Positions 49,101 to 61,100 of a stretch of 64,000 bases of DNA are shown piece after piece; position 1 is the first letter of the stretch; each line of letters begins with the position of its first letter. The translations under genes were made by a program, and so were the position numbers. This stretch comes from Serripes groenlandicus (lineage: Eukaryota > Mollusca > Bivalvia > Cardiida > Cardiidae). Where the stretch lies: assembly GCA_031761405.1 (NCBI GenBank), contig JASEVX010000003.1:116278247-116342246 (forward strand), in the 5' to 3' direction. The notes under the pieces were generated by a model. The model was given only the letters and a program-made list of their open reading frames with translations, ran no database searches and was not told the DNA's origin.

Positions 49101-52100
49101 ACTCACATTGTAAAACTTCATAAATAAAAAGATTTCAAAAGAGCACCAGCTGGAGTAAAATCTTTCCGTTCTCGACAAGCAGTAAGGCTATCATCGTAGC
49201 CTATACATTGAATCAAAGCGTTTATGTTCCCGATTGTACGTAGTTGATTTCAGATGATTCCATTGATGTATTGTGTACAGGGGCGTAGCTCCCTTTAGGC
49301 AATGTAGGCACGTGCCTACACATTTTTTTCTAAAATGCCCCCAACATGCAGCTGCGGCGATACACATCTGCGTAATGTATCGACCAGATCAGCCTGCACT
49401 CTCCGCGCAGACTGATCCGGCCGACACATTCCGTCTAAGGGGGCATAGATAGAGTAGTGATTCCTGAAACAGAAAATCGACAGGAGGCGAAAAGTGTATA
49501 TCCGGGTACGCCGGTGTGGCATGCTTAGGCTGATCCGGGTCGATACTTTACGCAGAGTCCACAATGTTGATTTTTCTCACGAGACGCCCTACACATTGAT
49601 TATTGCAAAGCTACGCCCCTGGTGTATAACGCCGTTGTCAGCATTAGTTCAGTTATATCTCGGCTGCCAGTTCACTTTAACCGTGTTCTTGTCATTCTCG
49701 AACCAGTGTTCCAACGTTCTTCCCTGGCAACTGACTACCCTTCCTACACATACGTTTTAGTATACTGTTGCTAGTCACAGTGACTTTTATCAATTATTGG
49801 AAATAATGAATGGTCGAGTCGGGATTTGAACTGATGACCCCTTGATTAAAAGTGCTCTTTGTGACCGACTCGACACAGATGTATTTAATGCAGACTTCTT
49901 TGAAAATGTCATATCGTGTAAACTTTTAAAAACTGCTTTGTACTTTAGGTTACATACATGTTGGAAGGACAATTTCGACATGAAGATTTCTGTGGACATA
50001 AAGGTGTTATTAACCCCGGAGATTTACAGGTAAGAGAAAACGGACTACTGTCAGGGTCGTAGCTCCCTTTAGGCACTCTAGGCACGTGCTTACACATTTT
50101 TTCTAAAAATGCCCCCAAAATGCAGCTGCGGCGATACACATCTGCGTAATGTATCGACCAGATCAGCCTGCGCTGTCCGCGCAGACTGATCTGGCCGACA
50201 CATTCCGTCTAAAGGGGAGGGGGGGGGGTAGAAAGAGTAGTGATTCCTGAAACAGAAAATCCACAGAAGGCGAAAAGTGTATATCCGGGTACGCCTGTGT
50301 GGCATGCTTAGGCTTATCCGGGTCGATACTTTACGCAGAGTCCACACTGTTAATTTTCTCACGAGACGGCCTAAACATTGATTATTGCCAAGCTACGCCC
50401 CTGACTTTCCTACTTTGAGTCTTTGATGTGATTGATGCTAGTTCCCGTAAAGTTTCACCAGGAAGGAATTATAGTTCTCCCTACATCTATCTGTCAGTCT
50501 GTCTGTCTGTCTGTCTGTCAAAACAACGGAATTATGCGGTGACTACAAACGAATTATACCGAGGTCCGGGAAACCTATAGATAGTAATGTCCTAGTAGCA
50601 AAAGCCATAGTGTACCCTTCCTCACTGACAGACGCAATGTGGCACAATTGCAGCAGCCAATGTTTGAAGAATTATAGTTTTCACACATATCAAGATCGTC
50701 GGAATTTATAATGAACTCTCTTTTCGTGCTCATGTTATTATAATTTGTATGGTGTTTTTTAAGATCGTCCGAATTTATAATGAACTCTCTTTTCGTGCTC
50801 ATGTTATTATAATTTGTATTGTGTTTTTTAAGATCGTCCGAATTTATAATGAACTCTCTTTTCGTGCTCATGTTATTATAATTTGTATTGTGTTTTTTAA
50901 GATCGTCGGAATTTATAATGAACTCTCTTTTCGTGCTCATGTTATTATAATTTGTATTGTGTTTTTTAAGATCGTCCGAATTTATAATGAACTCTCTTTT
51001 CGTGCTCATGTTATTATAATTTGTATTGTGTTTTTTAAGATCGTCCGAATTTATAATGAACTCTCTTTTCGTGCTCATGTTATTATAATTTGTATGGTGT
51101 TTTTTAAGATCGTCCGAATTTATAATGAACTCTCTTTTCGTGCTCATGTTATTATAATTTGTATGGTGTTTTTTAAGATCGTCCGAATTTATAATGAACT
51201 CTCTTTTCGTGCTCATGTTATTATAATTTGTATTGTGTTTTTTAAGATCGTCCGAATTTATAATGAACTCTCTTTTCGTGCTCATGTTATTATAATTTGT
51301 ATTGTGTTTTTTAAGATCGTCCGAATTTATAATGAACTCTCTTTTCGTGCTCATGTTATTATAATTTGTATGGTGTTTTTTAAGATCGTCCGAATTTATA
51401 ATGAACTCTCTTTTCGTGCTCATGTTATTATAATTTGTATTGTGTTTTTTAAGATCGTCCGAATTTATAATGAACTCTCTTTTCGTGCTCATGTTATTAT
51501 AATTTGTATGGTGTTTTTTAAGATCGTCCGAATTTATAATGAACTCTCTTTTCGTGCTCATGTTATTATAATTTGTATTGTGTTTTTTAAGATCGTCCGA
51601 ATTTATAATGAACTCTCTTTTCGTGCTCATGTTATTATAATTTGTATTGTGTTTTTTAAGATCGTCCGAATTTATAATGAACTCTCTTTTCGTGCTCATG
51701 TTATTATAATTTGTATTGTGTTTTTTAAGATCGTCCGAATTTATAATGAACTCTCTTTTCGTGCTCATGTTATTATAATTTGTATGGTGTTTTTTAAGAT
51801 CGTCGGAATTTATAATGAACTCTCTTTTCGTGCTCATGTTATTATAATTTGTATGGTGTTTTTTAAGATCGTCCGAATTTATAATGAACTCTCTTTTCGT
51901 GCTCATGTTATTATAATTTGTATGGTGTTTTTTAAGATCGTCCGAATTTATAATGAACTCTCTTTTCGTGCTCATGTTATTATAATTTGTATTGTGTTTT
52001 TTAAGATCGTCCGAATTTATAATGAACTCTCTTTTCGTGCTCATGTTATTATAATTTGTATGGTGTTTTTTAAGATCGTCGGAATTTATAATGAACTCTC

Positions 52101-55100
52101 TTTTCGTGCTCATGTTATTATAATTTGTATTGTGTTTTTTAAGATCGTCGGAATTTATAATGAACTCTCTTTTCGTGCTCATGTTATTATAATTTGTATG
52201 GTGTTTTTAAAAAGAAATTTTCGTTAGCTACATATTTCTTTTACATTCGAAAGTGCTGAATTTTTGCTAATTGTATTACAAATCTAGGCAAATGAAAAGA
52301 ATGATGATGTCCTACATATGCCTTTTTATTACATTCAAAGTTTAAAGTCTAATCGCAAATAGTTTTACAGCTTTCCCTCAATCATTTTTTTTACATTTTC
52401 TTTACGAGACAAATCTGCAAGTCGTCTTTGAAAGCATCTACGCAAAATGTTGAAAAAGTTCAATAAATGACCCTTAAAGTATAGAATAGAGGTGAACACA
52501 TTATGGCAAAAGGAAAAGTTACTCAACAGGCGTTAACTCTCCTTTTGTCGTAATGTTTTCAAATGTAGTCTGCTGCAGATGAGTTTAAAATGCGTCAAAA
52601 TGCATCTGCATGTTTTGGACAGGGTTTTAACCCTTTCCCACCTGTTGAAGCTTTTTGACGCATCTGCAGCAGACGACTTTTGCAAACATTGTGACAAAAG
52701 CAGAAATTGCTCAAAACGATTAATTTCTACTTTTCTCACAAAGTTTTCAACTTTTTTCAATTATTATACCTAAAATAACAGAGATTTTCCATGTTATATT
52801 TGAGAAGACATTTTTAAAGTCGTCTGCTGCAGATGTGTTGTATATTGGAAAGGGTTTTAAATGGGTTTCATATTTTATTGAACCCAGTGGATGACCGCGG
52901 GAAAAGGGATCCTCCATTGTGAAATGCCAGAGGGAGAGGCGCTGGCACACGGTCTGCAACTCTGGGTCAACCTTGCCAAGAAGGACAAAATGGTGAAACC
53001 AGCCTACCAGGAGTTGTTGGACAAAGACATCCCAAAAGTCACGAAAGATGGCGTGACAGTGAAAGTGATAGCCGGGGAATCCTTGGGAACAAAGGTGAGT
53101 AGTATTTAAGCCGTCTCGCGAGGAAACCATCAGTGTGGACTCTGCGTAAAGTATCGACCCGGATCAGCCTGTGCACGCCGCGCAGGTATTTCCGGTTATA
53201 CACTTTTCGTCTCCTGTTGATTGTCTGTTTCAGGAATCATTACTCTATACTTCTATACCCTTGAGACGGAATGTGTCGGCCCGGATCAGTCTGCGCGGAC
53301 TGCGCAGGCTGATCTGGGTCGATACATTACGCAGAGGCCATACTGTTGGTTTTCTCGCGGGAAGGCTCATTTGTTATCTCTTTCCAACATACAACACAAA
53401 TTTGCAGTAGACTTCTTTCGAAAACATAAAGGGAAATGTATGTAAAACATCTTTAAATAAAATAAAAAAATGAATTAATTTAAAGCTGTTGTGGCAAAAT
53501 AAGAAATTTTCCATTAAGAGCAATTACACCTCTTGAGACAATGTTTAGAAAAGTCGTTTGCTACAGATGCGTCTCAATGCGTCTACAGATGGGAAATGAA
53601 TTATAAAAGGTTTATATCTGTACAGGTGCCTTTGGTTATTGTAGATAATAAACACATTGTTGCACATGCTGAAAGTGCTCATTACAGGCAATTTCTCCTT
53701 TTGCCACAATGTTTTCAAAAGTCATCCGGTACAGATGCATTAGAATGTGTCTGTATGTTGTTGTTGTTTTTTATTTTTCAATATATAACTTATTAGCCAC
53801 GTGCATTGGTATGGGTAGGTCTAGGCCATCCTCCCTCAAGTGTCTGTATGTTGAAGAGGAACACTCCCCCTCAATGTCTGCTTTCTGGAGAGATAACCAA
53901 GAGTGGAGAAGAACACCAAAGACTGACATTACATATCTCTAGATAGGGGGCGTTTGGCATGTTCTAAACTCCTTATTTGACCTTATAACCCTATGTTGTG
54001 GGTACTCGAAAGAATCGTCTCATTGAGACGATTCTTTTGAGTACCCACAACATAGGGTTTGGTTGAATTGTTCAAACCCATTACTTATGGATCAAGATGC
54101 TAGCGTACTACCTGAGAACCAATGTGTTGAAGATATGTTAAACATTTCTAATATAGCGTGTAGCTTGTACTATATTTCGTATTCCGTACTGTGGGTACTC
54201 AACATAATCGCCTCATTGTGACGATTTTGTTTAGTACCCACACACTAGGGTGTGATTGGGAAATAAGGAGATATTAAAGGATAGATTCAGCTGGCTCTAA
54301 AACTCTTTGCTCAGTATGTATGCTCAAGAATCTGATGGGTCAAAAGCAAATTAATTGAACAACCAGAAGAAGTCTTATTTGTATCATAGAGTTCATGTTT
54401 GACCACAGAGAACGTATTCAGAAATATATAGTTTGCAGGGCTTGTTATCCCTTTCCCACATACAACAAATCTGCAGCAGACGACTTTGAAAACATACCCG
54501 GAATAAATTGGAAACTCCCTTTAAATAAAAGTACAATAATTGAATCGAGTTGAAAACATGTTGATAAAAGGAGAAATTGCTCGTTTTGAGCAATTTCTTC
54601 TTTTGTCAACATGTTTTCAAAGAGCTGTCAGCTGCAGAGGCGTCAGAAAGCGTCTATATTAGGGAAAGGGTTAACTCTTCCTTTTCTATATTTTTGATTT
54701 ATGTATATCGTTATTGTTAAACGCCGCTGAAGAAGGCTGAAAGGCCGATAGTACTACAGCATAATAATTGAGCAGGCTCCGCGAGAAAACCAACATTATT
54801 GCCTCTGCGTAATGTATAAACCAAGATCAGCCTGCGAAGTCGGCGCAGACTGATCCGGGCCGACACATTCCGTCTCAGGGGGATAGAGATATAGAGTAAT
54901 GATTCCTGAAACAGAAAATCCACAGGAGGAGAAAAGTGTCTATCCGGTTAAGCCTGTGCGGCATGCTTAAGCTGATCCGAGTCTATACTTTACGCAGAGT
55001 CAACAATGTTGGTTTTCTCGCGGGGCGGCTCCTAAGATTAATCAGCGGTTTTTTTTATTATAACTGGCATTTAGAAACTTCATTATACATATTCATATTT

Positions 55101-58100
55101 TCAGTCGCCTGTGTACACAAGGACACCAACTATGTACCTAGATTTCAGAATGGACAAAGGGTCCACCTTGAACCAAGAGGTTCCAGATGGGTGGAATGGA
55201 TTTGCTTATGTCTTGTCAGGAACCGCTCTGTTTGGTATGTACAGTGAACTCTCGATATCTTGAACATGCGAAAAGCCGAATATATCATTCTACTCGAACC
55301 ATTTCTTGGAACAGATCTGTCTTTTAAAAACAGCGTAGCAGCTGTTCTCTTTATATGATTGTTTCACTGACTTGCTTTTCATAATAAACAATCAAAATTT
55401 ATTATGAATTTCGAAGATAACAATACATAGTTTTATTGTGCACAAATCGATGAATCACTCGAACACGTCGATAACTCGAAGTAATTTATTGATCAATTTC
55501 GACTTGTTGTTTTCTCGAGTTAACTGTATAATAATTGATATGAGCCGTCCAGCGAGACAACCAACATCGTGGACTCTGCGTAAAGTATCGACCCGGATCA
55601 GCCTAAGAATGCCGCACAGGCTTACCCAGATAGACACTTTTCGCCTCCTGTGGATTTTCTGTTTCAGGAATCATTACTCTATACCTCTATCCCCCTGAGA
55701 CGGAATGTGTCGGCCGGATCAGTCTGCGCGGATACATTACGCAGAGGCCATAATGTTGGTTTTCTCGCAGGACGGCTCATATATGAAATTACCACTTTAT
55801 CATATATTGCAGCAGATGACGTTTGGAAACATTCTTTTAAAAGTTGAAAATGCCCATGTTACAACCGTTTTACTCCTTTTTTCGTACTTGTCCAATTTAA
55901 AAAAAAAGCTAACAAATATGTTCCTCTTACCCAAAGCCATCTTCATTGATCAATAAGCATTGGCTCTTGGGAGCAGGCCTTAAGTGAAACTTTTACAGCT
56001 CACCCCGTTCGCAAATACCGGTCCTATGGGGTGGGGCTATTTCAATGAAGCCTTAAACCCGCAACTGATGCTTACAATTATTTTCCTTTGTTTTCAAAGT
56101 CACCTGCTGCAGGCTTCCTTCTATATGAGTGAGGTTTCCTATGCAGAGGACTATATAAGAGGGAGTCAACAGGTCTTTACCCCACACTATTTTTCTTATT
56201 ACCCAACTAAATCCTATGTTGTGGGTAATCAAAAGAATCGTCTCACTGAGACGATTTGTTTAAGTACCCACACAATAGTGTTTTAATGTCAAATAAGGAT
56301 TTCAGAACCTGAAAAAAATGCCACTTATCAAGAGAAGCGATCAGTTTGATACTAGTAAGTATAGAAATCGTTTCACTTTTACGAACTCCATTGTTGTGGT
56401 TGTAGGTCCAGATAACGACGCCACTCAGGGTCCGGCCCACAATACACTAGTTCTTGGACCGGGAAACTCATTGAAAGTTAAAAATAACGTAAGTTTTAAA
56501 TTCTTTATTCATTCCTGTTACTACTGAATTATATGAATACCAGATGTTGAGAACGGTGTTGGGAAGATTCTTATAGCCTGCAGAGATCCAAATAAGGGGC
56601 GTTTTGCAACTTCCGAAATCCTTATTAGTCCTCAGAAACCTATGTTGTGGTGCCAAAAACATAAGTTTGATTTAGTGCTAACATATATATCTTTGAAAAC
56701 ACGTTGGGAAAAAAGGAAGCACTCTATTTATTTAATACGGTAAAAGACATCCTGGCAAATGGAGAAAATGCTCATCATGATAAGTATTGCCAGTGTTTTC
56801 AAACATCTACTGTTGCAAGTTCATCAAAACACATCTGCATGTGGGAAAGGATTAAACAATATAATGAAAACAGAACGGAACAGACTTTATATTTTCGAAA
56901 AGCCTTTTATTTCGCTATCGGGGTAATTGTCAATAAATCTAAATCCTAAAAATACTTAAAATTCCGTCACTGATCTATTTCTATCACACATTTATATGGC
57001 ATGCATTGCCTATGCAACAGCTTGTTTGTTGTTTTAGGCCGCTTTTAACAATTGTTCAGTTATATCACTGTGTTTCCTGCCTAACTTACCAGTACTACTG
57101 GTCCATTTATCCTGACACCAGCCAGTCGGTCGTGATGCTAATCCCGCTACCCTGAGCACCAAGGAGGGTAGCCATTACTTCCATTTTTACAGTCTTTGGT
57201 AGGACCCGGACGGGGATCGAACCTGTGACCTCCTGCACCCGAGGCAGGCGCTCTACCACCACACCGGACCTTTGCAACAGAGCACATAAAAAAACATTAC
57301 TCAAAAAGGATTATTTCCCGTTGTCCGACAAAGTTTTAGAATTCTATCAAATTGTCCAGATATAACCATATTCCCCAAGAGGTTAACAAATCTGAATACT
57401 TTAAAAATACTATGTCTGGAGAACTAGTGTAACCAGATTTGGTAGTTAAGAGAATTCTGAGTTGTGGGTGTATTTCGATTGCACTAAAGTATCGAACATT
57501 CGAGCGAGTGCTACACGAATCTACCAATCATATTACAGCTTTTAATTAGCACTTGTGTGAGTGCTTAGTATGTAAGGATGATCTAAATATAGCCCTGGTG
57601 ATTGGTTAACATTATCCCCCATGTATACGCATGACCATAATATTGAAAGAATTGCTCATAATGGTTCGTTTCTCCTTTTGACTCAATGGTTTCAACTCTA
57701 TTCAATAATTATACTTTCATATATAGATATTTTCCATCTTTAAACGTTTAAACTGTTTTCAAAGTATATTGGTAAATGTTAAATCTACATTGAATCTGTT
57801 TTATTCCAGAGAGATGAAGTATGCCATTTTGTTCTCATAGCTGGTAAACCTATAAATGAACCAATAGTTCAATATGGTAAGTTCGTCATTTTGTTTAAAT
57901 AGCTGCTTAGCCTTTAGTTAGATATAGTAAGCATTGCGTACTGTTCAAATAGCTGGTCAGTTGAAAGTTTGGGATGGTTGTTTTTTTGGGGGTTTTTTCT
58001 AGTTGTCATTAGATTTGGTTAGTCTGTCATTTTGTTTAAGTAGCTGGTCAATCTTTAGTCCAATACTGTTATTCTACCAGTTTGTTCAAATAGCTTATAT

Positions 58101-61100
58101 CATTCCGTTCAAGAAGCTAGTCAGCGTACGGTTCAATATGGTAAGTGAAGTAGCTAGTCAGCGTACGGTTCAATATGGTAAGTGAAGTAGCTAGTCAGCG
58201 TACGGTTCAATATGGTAAGTGAAGTAGCTAGTCAGCGTACGGTTCAATATGGTTAGTAAAGTAGCTAGTCAGCCTATCGTTCAACATGGTTAGTAAAGTA
58301 GCTAGTCAGCCTATCGTTCAACATGGTAAGTGAAGTAGCTAGTCAGCCTATCGTTCAATATGGTTAGTGAAGTAACTAGTCAGCCTATCGTTCAATATGG
58401 TTAGTGAAGTAGCTAGTCAGCATATCGTTCAATATGGTTAGTGAAGTAGCTAGTCAGCCTATCGTTCAACATGGTAAGTGAAGTAGCTAGTCAGCCTATT
58501 GTTCAACATGATTAGTGAAGTAGCTAGTCAGCCTATCGTTCAACATGGTTAGTAAAGTAGCTAGTCAGCCTATCGTTCAATATGGTTAGTGAAGTAGCTA
58601 GTCAGCCTATCGTTCAATATGGTAAGTGAAGTAGCTAGTCAGCCTATCGTTCAACATGATTAGTGAAGTAGCTAGTCAGCCTATCGTTCAATATGGTTAG
58701 TGAAGTAGTTAGTCAGCCTATTGTCCAATATAGTTAGTGAAGAAGCTAGTCAGCCTATCGTTCAATATGGTTAGTGAAGTAGCTAGTCAGCCTCTCGTTC
58801 AACATGGTTAGTAAAGTAGCTAGTCAGCGTACGGTTCAATATTGTTAGTGAAGTAGCTAGTCAGCCTATCGATCAATATGGTTAGTGAAGTAGCTAGTCA
58901 GCCTATCGTTCAATATGGTAAGTGAAGTAGCTAGTCAGCCTATCGTTCAACATGATTAGTGAAGTAGCTAGTCAGCCTATCGTTCAACATGGTTAGTAAA
59001 GTAGCTAGTCAGCCTATCGTTCAATATGGTTAGTGAAGTAGCTAGCCAGCCTATCGTTCAACATGGTTAGTAAAGTAGCTAGTCAGCCTATCGTTCAACA
59101 TGGTTAGTGAAGTAGCTAGTCAGCCTATCGTTCAATATGGTTAGTAAAGTAGCTAGTCGGCCTATCGTTCAATATGGTTAGTGAAGTAGTTAGTCAGCCT
59201 ATTGTCCAATATGATTAGTGAAGTAGCTAGTCAGCCTATCGTTCAATATGTTTAGTGAAGTAGCTAGTCAGCCTCTCGTTCAACATGGTTAGTAAAGTAG
59301 CTAGTCAGCGTACGGTTCAATATTGTTAGTAAAGTAGCTAGTCAGCCTATCTTTCAATATGGTTAGTGAAGAAGCTAGTCAGCCTATCGTTCAATATGGT
59401 AAGTGAAGTTGCTAGTCAGCCTATCGTTCAACATGATTAGTGAAGTAGCTAGTCAGCCTATCGTTCAATATGGTTAGTGAAGTAGCTAGCCAGCTTATCG
59501 TTCAACATGGTTAGTAAAGTAGCTAGTCAGCCTATCGTTCAATATGGTTAGTGAAGTAGCTAGTCAGCCTATCGTTCAATATGGTTAGTGAAGTAGCTAG
59601 TCGGCCTATCGTTCAATATGGTTAGTGAAGTAGTTAGTCAGCCTATTGTCCAATATGGTTAGTGAAGTAGCTAGTCAGCCTATCGTTCAATATGGTTAGT
59701 GAAGTAGCTAGTCGGCCTCTCGTTCAACATGGTTAGTAAAGTAGCTAGTCAGCGTACGGTTCAATATTGTTATTGAAGTAGCTAGTCAGCCTATCATTCA
59801 ATATCGTTAGTGAAGTAGCTAGTCAGCCTGTCGTTCAATATGGTAAGTGAAGTAGCTAGTCAGCCTATCGTTCAACATGATTAGTGAAGTAGCTAGTCAT
59901 CCTATCGTTCAACATGGTTAGTAAAGTAGCTAGTCAGCCTATCGTTCAATATGGTTAGTGAAGTAGCTAGCCAGCCTATCGTTCAATATGGTAAGTGAAG
60001 TAGCTAGTCAGCCTATCGGTCAACATGATTAGTGAAGTAGCTAGTCAGCCTATCGTTCAACATGGTTAGTAAAGTAGCTAGTCAGCCTATCGTTCAATAT
60101 GGTTAGTGAAGTAGCTAGCCAGCCTATCGTTCAACATGGTTAGTAAAGTAGCTAGTCAGCCTATCGTTCAACATGGTTAGTGAAGTAGCTAGTCAGCCTA
60201 TCGTTCAATATGGTTAGTAAAGTAGCTAGTCGGCCTATCGTTCAATATGGTTAGTGAAGTAGTTAGTCAGCCTATTGTCCAATATGATTAGTGAAGTAGC
60301 TAGTCAGCCTATCGTTCAATATGTTTAGTGAAGTAGCTAGTCAGCCTCTCGTTCAACATGGTTAGTAAAGTAGCTAGTCAGCGTACGGTTCAATATTGTT
60401 AGTGAAGTAGCTAGTCAGCCTATCGTTCAATATGGTTAGTGAAGTAGCTAGTCAGCCTATCGTTCAATATGGTAAGTGAAGTAGCTAGTCAGCCTATCGT
60501 TCAACATGATTAGTGAAGTAGCTAGTCAGCCTATCGTTCAATATGGTTAGTGAAGTAGCTAGCCAGCTTATCGTTCAACATGGTTAGTAAAGTAGCTAGT
60601 CAGCCTTTCGTTCAACATGGTTAGTGAAGTAGCTAGTCAGCCTATCGTTCAATATGGTTAGTGAAGTAGCTAGTCGGCCTATCGTTCAATATGGTTAGTG
60701 AAGTAGTTAGTCAGCCTATTGTCCAATATGGTTAGTGAAGTAGCTAGTCAGCCTATCGTTCAATATGGTTAGTGAAGTAGCTAGTCGGCCTCTCGTTCAA
60801 CATGGTTAGTAAAGTAGCTAGTCAGCGTACGGTTCAATATTGTTATTGAAGTAGCTAGTCAGCCTATCATTCAATATCGTTAGTGAAGTAGCTAGTCAGC
60901 CTATCGTTCAATATGGTAAGTGAAGTAGCTAGTCAGCCTATCGTTCAACATGATTAGTGAAGTAGCTAGTCAGCCTATCGTTCAACATGGTTAGTAAAGT
61001 AGCTAGTCAGCCTATCGTTCAATATGGTTAGTGAAGTAGCTAGCCAGCCTATCGTTCAACATGGTTAGTAAAGTAGCTAGTCAGCCTATCGTTCAACATG

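Noticed and set aside
50575..52182. 535-codon repetitive protein on the minus strand
   Set aside because: The unit is 69 bp, so openness follows from one stop-free unit, and the opposite strand is open too. Kept as a finding to test, not annotated as a gene.
57100..57275. A tRNA gene on the minus strand near 57,210-57,270 (good A and B boxes)
   Set aside because: The boxes are followed by a SINE body and tail and the whole is flanked by an 8-bp target duplication, so it is a tRNA-derived SINE.
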